Positions 45,211 through 54,675 of a stretch of DNA of 64,000 bases are shown here, one piece after another. Origin of the DNA: Pontibacter oryzae (lineage in GTDB: Bacteria > Bacteroidota > Bacteroidia > Cytophagales > Hymenobacteraceae); NCBI RefSeq assembly GCF_003576375.1, contig NZ_QWGE01000005.1, positions 62,001 through 126,000 of the forward strand, read 5' to 3'. Position 1 is the first letter of the stretch. Each line of letters starts with the position of its first letter. Below the pieces are notes generated by a model that ran no database searches, had not been told where the DNA came from, and worked only from the letters and a program-made list of their open reading frames with translations. Both the position numbers and the translations under genes were made by a program.

Positions 45211-46278
45211 TTAACCAGGGAATGAGATGGTAAACTTCGCTCCCTCATTCACGTTACTTTCTAAGTTAATTTTTCCGCCCATACTCGTAATGTGGTGATG
45301 AACCAGATATAGCCCAACGCCCTTGCTATCGGGGCTAGTATGAAAGTTTTGGCCTAGCCCGAAAACCCTTTCCTGAACTTTCTCCATATCAAAGCCTTGG
45401 CCATTGTCTGAGACGATCAATTGGCATACACCCTGCTCCTTTTTGGAGGAAATAGATATACTGGGTGTGCTATCCGGCCGTGCATACTTTATGGCATTCG
45501 TAATCAGGTTTAAAAACACGCTATCCATGTACGCTTTGTTAAACCTGACGCTGCCGGCACCAGAGAAATCGGCGTGGATACTGGCTTTTGAAGTTTTAAG
45601 TAAGGAGCCGATTGAGTCCCGCACATCGCGCAGGCTGCTATCTAAGTCCACCTCTTCCACGCGCGCATACATACTATCCTTCTCCGTTAGCACGTCCACG
45701 TAGTTGTTCAGGGTTTGCCTGAGCTTATCGCCTGTTTGTTTCAGGTAATTGATTAACTGAATGGTTTTCGGGTCGGTAATCTTCGAGATATCCAGCAGTT
45801 TGAACAGCGACAGCAGGTTGTTTACCGGCGATCTTAAGTCGTGGGAAGTGGTATAGTTTATCTGCTTCAGTTCCTGGTTCAGTTTGGTTAGGTTGGCGAG
45901 TAAAACGTTCCTTTCTTTCTCCAGCTTAACTTTGTGCGTTACGTCTTTGGCAATGGCAAACACGAGGCCATCAGTATCTACGGGCAGCGAGGTCCAGGAG
46001 AGCCATACAACCTCGCCACTCTTTGTTATATACCTGTTTTCGAAATGGTTGAGTGGCTTTGATTTTTTTAACTCTTCGCGGACCTGCGATGTTCGCGTAC
46101 GGTCGTCGGGATGTACAAAGCTATTAATTGGCTGGGCATACAGTTCCTCTAAAGTATAGCCCAATAGCTTAGACACGGCGGGGTTTATTTTTTTGAAGTA
46201 CCCATCAAACCCTGCAATGCACAGGGGGTCAGGTGATAACTCGAAGAAACGCTCGTAATCAAAATCAGGGCTACTCAT
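45211..46278 (-). CDS. PAS-domain sensor histidine kinase
   Basis: About 355 residues from the ATG at 46278 (MSSPDFDYERFFELSPDPLC). One PAS/PAC domain spans about 10-118 (FDGYFKKINPAVSKLLGYTL, then the PAC-like FAIAKDVTHKVKLEKE), then a short coiled coil. The HisKA box has phospho-acceptor His146 (TTSHDLRSPVNN) and the ATPase domain has NLITNAIKYA, DNGQGFD and GVGLYLV boxes. There are no transmembrane segments, so it senses a cytoplasmic signal. No response regulator gene is adjacent. Confidence 0.93.
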   Translation of the reverse strand: MSSPDFDYERFFELSPDPLCIAGFDGYFKKINPAVSKLLGYTLEELYAQPINSFVHPDDRTRTSQVREELKKSKPLNHFENRYITKSGEVVWLSWTSLPVDTDGLVFAIAKDVTHKVKLEKERNVLLANLTKLNQELKQINYTTSHDLRSPVNNLLSLFKLLDISKITDPKTIQLINYLKQTGDKLRQTLNNYVDVLTEKDSMYARVEEVDLDSSLRDVRDSIGSLLKTSKASIHADFSGAGSVRFNKAYMDSVFLNLITNAIKYARPDSTPSISISSKKEQGVCQLIVSDNGQGFDMEKVQERVFGLGQNFHTSPDSKGVGLYLVHHHITSMGGKINLESNVNEGAKFTISFPG

Positions 46279-47068
46279 CGGGGTGGCTTTTATGTATAGC
46301 AAAGCTAATTATTTTCAGGATTAACAGGTCTCGAAATTACCTCTAAATGAGAGCCCTACTAGCTACTATTGCACCCAAACAAACGCAATTCCGAACAAAG
46401 CTTGTCAAAGCAAAGCTAATTCGTACAGGCGTGGGCTGTAATACGCCTTCTGGTTCAATATTAAATCACCGCACCAACATGCAGCGCATCCCCGAAAGCC
46501 CAGACAACAGGATTCTGAGTATCTGCGGCGCCAAATACTAGGTCCTGCTGCAGCAAGCCATTGATTGCGCGCCAACATACCAACTCATAATTACCTATAA
46601 GTGCCACAGATAGAGCCTCAAAAGTATAGTTAGCAGGGTTGTTTATATATGGCAAAGTCACTGATAAATAGCTTGTGCCTTTGGGTTTTTGGAAGGGTTT
46701 GTTTTATACTGTTTGTGGCTGAAGCACCTGCCCGTTGCAAGCGCTTCAGCCACTACAGCATGCATACTTCCCTCTCGGGTATAAACGATACCAGCTGGTT
46801 GTGCAAATAAAGCGAAGAACACAGCACGCTAGCTTCCTGAGATTAATGCTAAAACACTGCTAGGGCTATAGAATTACGATGCGCCACTTGCATAAACAAT
46901 TTATTCACGCGGCTTACAGCTCTTTTTGCTTTTTTCTTGGCTTAGAGGTAAACCCTGGTTTTTAGGCGCCGTATTAGGGTAGCATTGAAACCTTAACCTT
47001 TATTCTTAATTCTTCGGAATTTACTATTTACAAAGACACGTATTAACCTTTTACAAAATAGAAACTTC
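46279..47068. other. Long intergenic region
   Basis: About 790 bp. Short open frames exist on both strands around 46350-46660 but they overlap each other and show no recognisable domain or signal. I see no RNA gene. ATACTT/AAGTATA motifs occur near 46622 and 46762. Confidence 0.4.
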
Positions 47069-47548
47069 ATGAAAAAACTGATATTTATACCCCTGTGCTT
47101 GTCTCTTTTCTTTACCTCTTGTAATGATGATGAGAGCGAAACCGTTGCCCCGGTAGTTTCTGAGCTTGATGCTGATATGCGCGGCGAATGGACAAATACT
47201 TCCGTGAAGCGCGTGTATTACTCTATCAATGACACGATTATGTACGCTGACTCTGCCGAGCGACAGGCAACATTCCGTTTCGATGGCCGCCGTCTGAAAA
47301 TTTCTTTGCCGGGCAGCTCCAGTGAAGACGTATGGGACTACAGTTTCCCGGACAAGGATAAAACCAACTACATTAAACTGCAGCAAGGCAACAACACAAC
47401 CGATTACACGGTAACGACTATGAATGATACCATGATGGTTTGGGTAGATGAACTACAGTGGGCAGGTTTTCCGGAAGAGGCCGCTGACCAAGACAAAACA
47501 ACCTCTAAGGTTGGTGTATATACCTGGACGTTCAAGCGTAAAAAATAA
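47069..47548 (+). CDS. Small lipoprotein, lipocalin-like
   Basis: 159 residues. Lipoprotein signal MKKLIFIPLCLSLFFTSC with Cys18, then acidic DDESE. The mature part (MRGEWTNTSVKRVYYS, DDTIMYA-like strand, 'ATFRFDGRRLKISLPG', 'YTVTTMNDTMMVWVDE', 'TWTFKRKK') has the short-strand pattern of lipocalin-like barrels found in Bacteroidota lipoproteins. No specific ligand. A strong terminator follows directly. Confidence 0.75.
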   Translation: MKKLIFIPLCLSLFFTSCNDDESETVAPVVSELDADMRGEWTNTSVKRVYYSINDTIMYADSAERQATFRFDGRRLKISLPGSSSEDVWDYSFPDKDKTNYIKLQQGNNTTDYTVTTMNDTMMVWVDELQWAGFPEEAADQDKTTSKVGVYTWTFKRKK

Positions 47549-47566
47549 GCGATCCAGGCACTAAAC

Positions 47567-47602
47567 AAAAAAAGGCGCGGGTTATAGCCCGCGCCTTTTT
47601 TT
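47567..47602. terminator. Intrinsic terminator
   Basis: GGCGCGGG/CCCGCGCC stem (47574-47581 and 47588-47595) with a 6-nt loop, flanked by seven A and seven T that extend the pairing. Confidence 0.9.
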
Positions 47603-47703
47603 GTTTTTACCCTAAGGTAACCTTGCACCACAATCATACTCTGTAAAAACCCTCCGCTGCCCGTACTGCGTTAGTAGCATTACAAATGCTAACTGATGTA
47701 ACT

Positions 47704-48114
47704 ATGAAGCAAGATCACACTAAAACAGCAGTTTATACTTTGCTAATACTTGGCGCTGTTTTGCTTACAGCCTGCCAGACAACCGAAACACCCATAGGGG
47801 CCAGTACTACCCAAACCAGAGGTATGGCACCCGCGCGCGTAGATATCAGGGGAAGCGTGGTTTCATCCAGGTATAATGAGGGACAAGTAGTACTCGAGGT
47901 CGAAAGCTTTTCACCATCCCCCAACTCGCGGTACAACAGGGCGTATGTGCTTGTCCAGCCAACCGCTCAGATGGTTGGCCCCGACGGACAGGCTTTGAGT
48001 ATAAGCGAGCTGCGGCAAGGGCAAAATGTGGCTATTATTATGCGTGGCGGTGGCCGAGGAAATTTTGTAGGCGTAGGCGTTGCCCGTAAAGTATGGGTGG
48101 AGAATCAGTTTTAA
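47704..48114 (+). CDS. Small lipoprotein of unknown function
   Basis: About 136 residues from the ATG at 47704, chosen because it opens a lipoprotein signal (KQDHTKTAVYTLLILGAVLL, then TAC); an ATG at 47686 adds six residues. The mature part contains a strand-rich module ('ARVDIRGSVVSSRYNEGQVV', 'LRQGQNVAIIMRGGGRGNFV') reminiscent of OB-like barrels. The stop codon is shared with the first copy of a 22-bp tandem repeat. Confidence 0.7.
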   Translation: MKQDHTKTAVYTLLILGAVLLTACQTTETPIGASTTQTRGMAPARVDIRGSVVSSRYNEGQVVLEVESFSPSPNSRYNRAYVLVQPTAQMVGPDGQALSISELRQGQNVAIIMRGGGRGNFVGVGVARKVWVENQF

Positions 48115-48178
48115 GACGTAGTCCTTTAGGCTTGAAGACGTAGTCCTTTAGGCTTGAAGACGTAGTCCTTTAGGCTTG
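48113..48178 (+). repeat. Three perfect tandem copies of a 22-bp unit
   Basis: Units at 48113-48134, 48135-48156 and 48157-48178, each AAGACGTAGTCC followed by TTTAGGCTTG, identical. The first two bases belong to the TAA stop of the lipoprotein gene. Confidence 0.92.
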
Positions 48179-48309
48179 CATCATGCCCCTGAAGCACGCC
48201 AATTAAACAGTCAGGTGTTGAAAGCTAGCGGCGCTGCAGCTAGTTATACTTTGGCTTGCCTTAAAAAGTGTCTTATAAACTTAATTTAACCTCCCGCGCG
48301 GCAATATTT

Positions 48310-50058
48310 TTAGATCCTGGCCTGGTAAGTATACAACTGGTAATACCTACCCTGCTTCTCTAAAAGTTCTTCGTGCCGCCCCTGCTCCGCAATGCGCCCC
48401 TGCTCGATGACCAGAATCTGATCGGCTTGGCGAATAGTGCTGAGGCGATGGGCAATAACAAAGGTTGTGCGGCCCTGCATCAGCGTTTTAAGGCTAGCCT
48501 GTATCAGGCTTTCGCTCTCGGTGTCGAGGTTGGAGGTGGCCTCATCTAAGATAAGGATGCGCGGATCGGCCAAAACGGCCCGTGCAATGGCAATGCGCTG
48601 CCGCTGCCCACCCGAAAGCTTCACGCCACGCTCCCCAATCAGCGTATCCAGCCCATCCTCAAAGCGATCGGTAAATTCCTGCACATAGGCTGCCTCCACG
48701 GCTTGCTGCAACTGCCCCTCCGTGGCATTAGGCCTTGGGAACAAGATGTTCTGGCGAATAGTACCCTCGAACAGGAAATCGTCCTGCAGCACCACGCCCA
48801 ACCGGCTCCGGTAACTTTGCAGGCTCACGGTAGCTAAATCCTGGCCATCAATGGTAATGGTACCGCTATCGGGGTTCAGAAAAGAGGCAGCCAAACCGGA
48901 TATGGTAGTTTTGCCAGAGCCCGAGGAGCCGACCAAAGCCGTAACCGAACCAGCCGGGGCTTTAAAGGAAACTTCCCGCACTACATCTTTCCCTTCCTCA
49001 TAGGCAAAGGATACATTCTGAAATTCAATATCCCCGATGATCCGGTCCAGCAGTAGCGTTCTGTTGCCGAGCTCATCCTCCAGCGGCGTGTTCAAAATCT
49101 CCTGTGTGCGGTCCAGGCCTGCAAAGGCTTCAGTAAACTGGCTCCCTATGTTGCTCATCTGCAGGATAGGCGCTATCATGAAGCCAAGGTATAAAGTAAA
49201 AGCCAGGAAATCTCCGAAGGTAAGCGACCCGTTCATGATTTGGTAGCCACCAATCGCCATGATGCCTGCAGATGCAAGGCCCAACAACAGCGTAGCCGCT
49301 GAAGTTACCATACTTGTTGTTACCAGGCTTTTCTTCACGTTCAGGAACAGCCGATTTACGCCTTGCTCGAAGGTTTCTATCTCCTGCGCCTCGGCGTTAA
49401 ATCCTTTGATCACACGCACGCCGCCCAGCGTCTCGGTCAGGCGGCCCGTTACCTCGGCATTTATCACCCCGCGCTCCCGGAAGATTGGTCTGATTTTACC
49501 AAAGGCTTTCAGGGAGATTAGGCCGAAAATAGCCACCGGAAGCAGCACGTAGGCCGTCATAATCGGACTGATGTAAATGAGCAGCACAAGGCAGATCAGT
49601 GAGGTTAGCACGCCTCCGATCATCTGGGCAAAGCCAGTACCTACCAGGTTGCGCACCCCTTCCACGTCGGTCATGATTCTGGATACAAGTTCTCCGGTTT
49701 TGGTGTTATCGAAGAAGCGGATAGGCAATTGAATGATGTGCCGCTGCACCTTGGCCCGTAGCTGTGAGATAAGGTGCTGCGCTTCCACACTCAGTATCTG
49801 CGTAAGGGCAAAGGAGGTAACCGCCTGCACCACTATGGCCGCCGCTACTGCCCCGATCAACCATTTCAGCATGGTCGAGTCGTTGTTCGGTATTACATCA
49901 TCAATCAGGTATTTGCTCGCGCCCGGCAGCACCAAGCCCGATAATCGGCTGATAATAATCAGCACCAAGCCAACGGAGAGGTATTTTTTCCGGGGCCATA
50001 TAATGGTCTTAAAAACCTGGCCAATGGTTACGTTGTGCAGCTTTTTGGAATTACGCAT
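48310..50058 (-). CDS. ABC exporter with fused membrane and ATPase domains (MsbA/lipid A-like)
   Basis: 582 residues. Six-helix ABC transmembrane domain (residues about 25-310; YLSVGLVLIIISRLSGLVLP in TM1), then the ATPase: Walker A GSSGSGKT, Q-loop LGVVLQDDFLFEGTIRQN, signature LSGGQRQR, Walker B ILILDEATSNLD and H-loop IAHRLSTI. This half-transporter layout works as a homodimer exporting lipids, drugs or peptides. The substrate is not decided by sequence. It is transcribed alone. Confidence 0.94.
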   Translation of the reverse strand: MRNSKKLHNVTIGQVFKTIIWPRKKYLSVGLVLIIISRLSGLVLPGASKYLIDDVIPNNDSTMLKWLIGAVAAAIVVQAVTSFALTQILSVEAQHLISQLRAKVQRHIIQLPIRFFDNTKTGELVSRIMTDVEGVRNLVGTGFAQMIGGVLTSLICLVLLIYISPIMTAYVLLPVAIFGLISLKAFGKIRPIFRERGVINAEVTGRLTETLGGVRVIKGFNAEAQEIETFEQGVNRLFLNVKKSLVTTSMVTSAATLLLGLASAGIMAIGGYQIMNGSLTFGDFLAFTLYLGFMIAPILQMSNIGSQFTEAFAGLDRTQEILNTPLEDELGNRTLLLDRIIGDIEFQNVSFAYEEGKDVVREVSFKAPAGSVTALVGSSGSGKTTISGLAASFLNPDSGTITIDGQDLATVSLQSYRSRLGVVLQDDFLFEGTIRQNILFPRPNATEGQLQQAVEAAYVQEFTDRFEDGLDTLIGERGVKLSGGQRQRIAIARAVLADPRILILDEATSNLDTESESLIQASLKTLMQGRTTFVIAHRLSTIRQADQILVIEQGRIAEQGRHEELLEKQGRYYQLYTYQARI

Positions 50059-50393
50059 GGTGCTTTATCAAGGAAAGGGTAAAGATACAGGTTTTTGCTC
50101 TGCGCGCAGGCTACACTTTTCCCAGAAAAAAGTATGGGTTGGTAATTAGGTCGCCTATTTAAGCATCGTACTGATGAGCATTTGGATCAATTACGGTACT
50201 TTCGCTTTCGCCTGGTTTTGAGCTCAATTCACTAAGCTCTGAAGTCGTGTAAGCGCTGTAATATCTATTCTTTAGAAGCCTTAACTCTGCCTTACGTAAT
50301 GCACATTTCAAGCAAAACCCTCATTATCAACTAGCTAACACGTAGCATTGCACGTAAAAGATAGGATAAAGTATAACAATTTAATTACTGAAC
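50059..50393. other. Divergent promoter region
   Basis: About 335 bp between the leftward ABC exporter and the rightward EF-hand lipoprotein; no gene or repeat was seen apart from AAGTATG/AAGTATA motifs near 50125 and 50370. Confidence 0.4.
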
Positions 50394-51026
50394 ATGGAAA
50401 AGCGCATGTATAACATCGGACCATTATTAACCCTTGGGCTATGCTGTAGCATCGGCCTGAGTTTACTATCCTGCAAAGGCGACGAGAAAAAAGAAATGAT
50501 AGAAGAACCGGTAAGTATGCGTACCGAAGCAACTGAAAGCTTTGCCGGCGACATGCCTGCTATAGACAGCGACAGGCTCTATTCCGATTTCTCAGCGACC
50601 AGCAATTTCGAAAACTGGGACACAGACAAGGATAACCTGCTAAACGAAAACGAATACGCAGATGCCTTCTTCAATACCTGGGACACTGACAACGACAAAA
50701 TGCTGAATCAGAATGAATGGGAAGCCGCATCCGGTGATTTCGGTTTCAGGAACAATGCGGATTGGGAGTGGGCCGCCTGGGATGCCAACAAAGATGACGC
50801 AATAAGCAAAAAGGAATTTTCTGCCAGGCTATCCGAGACAAACACCTTCGAAGGTTGGGACAAAAACAAGGATAACATGCTTGATGAGCGCGAATACACT
50901 GAAGGGCTTATAGTTATGTGGAACGATGCTGATGATGACGGCACCCTGGATGAAACTGAATACACCGAAAAATTTAAGCGATACTACGACAACAATGAAA
51001 AGCAATACCTGCCTGAAAGAGGCTAA
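50394..51026 (+). CDS. EF-hand calcium-binding lipoprotein
   Basis: 210 residues. Lipoprotein signal ends in LLSC (Cys27, after LTLGLCCSIGLSLLS); an internal ATG at 50406 could be the true start. The mature part is a run of about five EF-hand-like loops in the pattern W-D-x-D-x-D-x-x-x-x-x-E: DTDKDNLLNENE, DTDNDKMLNQNE, DANKDDAISKKE, DKNKDNMLDERE and DADDDGTLDETE. It should bind several Ca2+ ions outside the cytoplasm. Role unknown; calcium sensing or buffering in the envelope is inferred. Confidence 0.85.
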   Translation: MEKRMYNIGPLLTLGLCCSIGLSLLSCKGDEKKEMIEEPVSMRTEATESFAGDMPAIDSDRLYSDFSATSNFENWDTDKDNLLNENEYADAFFNTWDTDNDKMLNQNEWEAASGDFGFRNNADWEWAAWDANKDDAISKKEFSARLSETNTFEGWDKNKDNMLDEREYTEGLIVMWNDADDDGTLDETEYTEKFKRYYDNNEKQYLPERG

Positions 51027-51055
51027 GGTATAGCGCCTGCGTTTGCAGGTTATAC

Positions 51056-51598
51056 TTACTCCTGCTTAACCCGTGCCGCTAGCACCCTGAAAAGTATGTA
51101 CAGCATGGCAAAACCAACCATAGCTAGTAATGCCCAGAACTTTTTGCGGTTCATTTCGTGCCAGTAGTCGCGCTGGGCCTGGGTGCGCCTGAGTTGCTTA
51201 CTTAGCGCACTCTCTATCTCTTGCTTTGCCAAAAGTTTTGCCTGCAGGCTGTTAAGCTGTGCAGAGTCGGTTAGGTATACATTTTTTACAGAAACCATAC
51301 TTGGGCATTCGGGGCAGGCAGGTGGTGCAGCATAAGGCTGTATAGGCGCTACAGGCAGCACAGTGGCTGTTGGCACCCTGCCTGGCTTGAGTTGCTGTGG
51401 CACACAGATGGCTGGCGGGTAATATGCTGGGGCAAAGTGCCGGGCCGCATAGCTGGCTCCGAATTGTTGCGTGTAAGCCTCATTCTGATCAACGTACTTC
51501 GCGAGTTGGTCTGTGTGCTGATCGAAGTGCTTTTCGGCCTGCCGTTGCGTGGCGCAGGAGCATAGCAGTAGCCCGAGAAGTATTTTCCATTTTATCAT
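51056..51598 (-). CDS. Lipoprotein with C-terminal membrane segment
   Basis: About 180 residues from the ATG at 51598, which opens a lipoprotein signal (MIKWKILLGLLLCSC, Cys15); the frame extends upstream to 51748 but without coding look. A Pro/Ala-rich middle (PAYYPPAICVPQQLKPGR) carries a CPEC pair. A predicted helix/coiled coil follows (LNSLQAKLLAKQEIESALSK), then a C-terminal transmembrane helix (FWALLAMVGFAMLYILFRVL). No family is recognised. It is convergent with the EF-hand gene, only 29 bp away. Confidence 0.65.
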   Translation of the reverse strand: MIKWKILLGLLLCSCATQRQAEKHFDQHTDQLAKYVDQNEAYTQQFGASYAARHFAPAYYPPAICVPQQLKPGRVPTATVLPVAPIQPYAAPPACPECPSMVSVKNVYLTDSAQLNSLQAKLLAKQEIESALSKQLRRTQAQRDYWHEMNRKKFWALLAMVGFAMLYILFRVLAARVKQE

Positions 51599-51807
51599 TG
51601 CACACGCTTTTCTTATTGACCTTGCTCTCAGAAGCTCAGCCATTCTAGGCTTGGCTTTTGTGTACGTACGCAATTTTATCAACCCAGACGCCATGCCAGT
51701 AGAAAAAATCAATAAAACAATGCATGAGGTTTCCTGCCAGCACATCAAAACAAGTAGCTTCTTAGTACCTTGTGCCTGTCTTTCAGCTTCTACCGATTAA
51801 AACGCAA

Positions 51808-52617
51808 ATGCGATACTTTTTCCATATAGGTTATAAGGGAACACATTACAAAGGTTGGCAACGCCACCCCTACGGCGTAAATGTGCAACAGGTACTGGAA
51901 ACCTGCCTCCAACAGATCCTAAAATCGCCTGTGTCCATAGTTGGTTGTGGCCGGACGGATGCCGGCGTACATGCCAGTCAGTTCTTTTTTCACATGGATG
52001 TTCCTCAAGCCTGGGAGTTTGATATGCTTTTCCGGCTGAACAAGGTATTACCTCCGGATATTGCGGTGTTTGACATACTGCCGATGGAGGGCTTACCGCA
52101 TGCACGCTTCGATGCAAACACCAGAAGCTACGGTTACTTTATCCACACGTACAAAGACCCGTTTCTGAGTGAGGTTAGTTCGCTTTACCATCTCCCACAC
52201 CTCGATCTTAGCCAAATGCAGGCGGCTGCTTCCCTGTTGCTGCGTTACAATGATTACAGGAACTTCTGCATTACTCCCGCAGACCAAGACAGCACTATTT
52301 GCCGTGTTACCGAAGCTAAATGGTTCGCTACAGCCAACGGCGACAGGTTGTGCTTCCGCATAACTGCTAACAGGTTTCTGAGCCGCATGATCCGGATTGT
52401 GGTTGGCAAAATGTTGCAGGTTGGCAGCGGTGCCTTATCCCTGGATGCCTTCGAGAGTTTCCTTGCTTTGGAGAGCAGCCCTAAACACCTCAGCCCGGCT
52501 TATCCGCAGGGGCTTTTCCTTTCAAAAGTCAGCTACCCTTACTTAAACCTTCCGGTACGTAACTCTTTTTCCTCGGGCTTTCAGCAACTCTCGGAGAATG
52601 ATTGGCTGTTTTTATAA
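51808..52617 (+). CDS. truA: tRNA pseudouridine(38-40) synthase
   Basis: About 269 residues from the ATG at 51808, where the family's usual start MRYFFHIGYKGTHYKGWQRH begins; the frame extends 12 residues upstream. The catalytic region is GRTDAGVHASQ with the active-site aspartate, followed by 'LPPDIAVFDILPMEGLPHAR' and 'RFLSRMIRIVVGKMLQVG', all typical of TruA. It converts uridines 38-40 of the anticodon stem to pseudouridine. A housekeeping gene, apparently monocistronic, with a shared terminator downstream. Confidence 0.95.
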   Translation: MRYFFHIGYKGTHYKGWQRHPYGVNVQQVLETCLQQILKSPVSIVGCGRTDAGVHASQFFFHMDVPQAWEFDMLFRLNKVLPPDIAVFDILPMEGLPHARFDANTRSYGYFIHTYKDPFLSEVSSLYHLPHLDLSQMQAAASLLLRYNDYRNFCITPADQDSTICRVTEAKWFATANGDRLCFRITANRFLSRMIRIVVGKMLQVGSGALSLDAFESFLALESSPKHLSPAYPQGLFLSKVSYPYLNLPVRNSFSSGFQQLSENDWLFL

Positions 52618-52674
52618 AATGAATTACTAGCGGCATACAAGAAGAAATGCGCCAGGGCAAGTGCTTAAAGTATA

Positions 52675-52716
52675 AAAAAACGCCATCCCGTTGCCGTAAA
52701 CCGGATGGCGTTTTTT
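52675..52716. terminator. Bidirectional intrinsic terminator
   Basis: AAAAAACGCCATCC (52675-52688) pairs perfectly with GGATGGCGTTTTTT (52703-52716) around a 14-nt loop, between convergent truA and the gene at 52735. Confidence 0.9.
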
Positions 52717-52734
52717 AAATGAGTTAAGCTTGTT

Positions 52735-53223
52735 TTAATCCTTGCACTTGCGCCGGAAGGCCAGCACGACGGCAGTGGTTACTGCGGTGGCTACGGCCAC
52801 CTTGGTTATCACCCCGGTTCTGTTATACTTCCATTGGGCTTTGTAGCCTTTCTCGGCAAAAATATTTGGTATATGTCCGCTTTTTAGGTCTTCTACAATA
52901 CCTTCAATGGCATCTACTCTATCAGCCACTATCAGGGGTAGCCAATGCGAAAACTGGCCCTCTCCAAACTGAAAAGCATACCTTCGGATCATGCCGCTGA
53001 GACCTTTCGGTGGCTTAGAGGTTCCGAACACGGCAGTTACGTTCGGGCGTTCAACAGAATGGAGTACCTCTATCGTCTCAGTTTGCTGCGTGGGCCTGTC
53101 CCAGTTGTAGCCAGTGTGGTCATCGTTGCCGCGTTTGCGCATGGGGTATGTCGGATCGTTCTTTGGATCGGCATCAATGCCCCAGCCCTTTATATGCGAA
53201 TAGTCTTTATCTTTATTTTCCAT
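52735..53223 (-). CDS. Hypothetical protein linked to the alcohol dehydrogenase
   Basis: About 162 residues from the ATG at 53223 (MENKDKDYSHIKGWGIDADP); the frame runs 18 residues further upstream but would then overlap the dehydrogenase gene. Polar N-half with many charged and aromatic residues; a hydrophobic C-terminal segment (VITKVAVATAVTTAVVLAF) with a basic tail suggests membrane anchoring. No family recognised. It follows the dehydrogenase gene by 11 bp in the same direction, so they are almost certainly one operon. Confidence 0.75.
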   Translation of the reverse strand: MENKDKDYSHIKGWGIDADPKNDPTYPMRKRGNDDHTGYNWDRPTQQTETIEVLHSVERPNVTAVFGTSKPPKGLSGMIRRYAFQFGEGQFSHWLPLIVADRVDAIEGIVEDLKSGHIPNIFAEKGYKAQWKYNRTGVITKVAVATAVTTAVVLAFRRKCKD

Positions 53224-53234
53224 AGCGATGCTTT

Positions 53235-54389
53235 TTATACTTTGGCAGATGGTGGAATTAGAACGGTTTTGATGCAACCATCCAGTTTATCAGAGAAAAT
53301 GCGGTAAGCGTCTGCTACCTCTTCCAGCGGGATACGATGCGTAATCATCGCTTTCGGATCAATCACACCGTTTTTCACGTGCTCTATCAGGCGTGGCAGC
53401 AGGCGTTTCACCGATGCCTGGTTACCGCGTATTGTCAGGCCTTTGTTAACCGCATTACCTATTGGCACCAAGTTGCCTGTTGGGCCATACACGCCAACCA
53501 CCGAAACGATACCGCCCTTTTTGGCAGAGTTGATCGCCCATTGCAACGCAGTGGCTGAACCCGCCTGCATCAGTGTTTTTCTACCGGTAATAGTTTGCAG
53601 AACATCGCCGGCGGCCTCAGCACCCACAGCATCGATGCATACGTCGGCACCGAGCGAGTCTGTGGTTTTCTTCATAAATAAAACCGGGTCCTTGAGCGAG
53701 CGGAAATTATACGTTTCGCACTGTGCATACCGCTGCGCAAATTCGAGTCGGTAATCCTCTTGGTCGAACACGATTACGCGGCCAGCCCCGAAAAGCCAGG
53801 CACATTTCGCAGCCATAATCCCGATTGGCCCGGCACCGAATATCGCAACCGTATCGCCCTTCTGTATACCGCCCATCTCAGCGGCCTGGTAGCCGGTTGG
53901 CACCACGTCTGTCAGCATTACGGCATCGTCCGGGTGCATCCAGTCGGGTATCACTACGGGGCCAACGTTGGCATAAGGTACACGCACATATTCGGCCTGG
54001 CCACCGTTGTATCCTCCGGCAATGTGTGAGTAGCCAAAAATACCACCCACGGCTGTTGCCTGCGGGTTTGACTCGTGGCAGTTGCCATAAAGCTCCTGCT
54101 TACAAAAGGTGCACTTACCGCAAGCGATGTTAAACGGCACAATCACCTGGTCGCCCACTTTCAGGTTGGTAACCTCAGAGCCTAGGTCTTCTACTACGCC
54201 AATAAATTCATGGCCAAAGGTTTCGCCCACGCGTGTGTCGGGCACGTTTCCGTTATACAGGTGGAGGTCCGACCCGCAGATGCAGGCACGCGTTACCCGA
54301 ACAATCGCATCCTGGGGGTGTTGGATTTCCGGCATCGGTTTATCTTCAATCCGAACCCGTTGCGGCCCCCTATAAGTCATTGCAAGCAT
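53235..54389 (-). CDS. Zinc-dependent alcohol dehydrogenase (formaldehyde dehydrogenase-like)
   Basis: 384 residues, MDR superfamily. Catalytic zinc ligands in CICGSDLHLY and GHEFIGVVE; structural zinc cysteines in the CGKCTFCKQELYGNC cluster; Rossmann motif GAGPIGIMAAKCA followed by an acidic end of beta-2 (VIVFDQE), which favours NAD+ over NADP+. Sequence style (AMTYRGPQRVRIEDKPMPEI) is that of the glutathione-independent formaldehyde dehydrogenase/threonine dehydrogenase-like group. The substrate is not certain. First gene of a two-gene operon. Confidence 0.92.
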   Translation of the reverse strand: MLAMTYRGPQRVRIEDKPMPEIQHPQDAIVRVTRACICGSDLHLYNGNVPDTRVGETFGHEFIGVVEDLGSEVTNLKVGDQVIVPFNIACGKCTFCKQELYGNCHESNPQATAVGGIFGYSHIAGGYNGGQAEYVRVPYANVGPVVIPDWMHPDDAVMLTDVVPTGYQAAEMGGIQKGDTVAIFGAGPIGIMAAKCAWLFGAGRVIVFDQEDYRLEFAQRYAQCETYNFRSLKDPVLFMKKTTDSLGADVCIDAVGAEAAGDVLQTITGRKTLMQAGSATALQWAINSAKKGGIVSVVGVYGPTGNLVPIGNAVNKGLTIRGNQASVKRLLPRLIEHVKNGVIDPKAMITHRIPLEEVADAYRIFSDKLDGCIKTVLIPPSAKV

Positions 54390-54675
54390 AAGATTTGTTT
54401 TCAGTTGTTAAAGTCTAATTATCCGCAATAAGCAGCATGTCAGTTTATTTAAGTTGTGCCCTGTTGCCTAGTGCATTTAACCTGATACTTGCATGCCATA
54501 CCAAAGGTTTATCCAAAACCAGATAAAAGACCTGCTTTGTGCCGCTCAGCGCAATTTCCAGCAACATGGCCAAGTGCTTCCCGTTTTGCTTTTCACCGAT
54601 TCAGCCTGTTTTTCCGGATGGCATTTCCGATCTTGCCTCAAGTCCGGAAGTATGTTTTATCTAATGCACCAATTC

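Noticed and set aside
46347..46661. Overlapping short frames in the long spacer
   Set aside because: They overlap each other on opposite strands and show no signal, domain or coding character.
48113..48178. CRISPR array
   Set aside because: The 22-bp copies are directly adjacent with no spacers and no cas genes are present.
54493..54675. Upstream extension of the VLRF1 protein
   Set aside because: Cys/Phe-rich and unlike the family's N-terminus; an ATG at 54676 gives a clean start. Not fully excluded.
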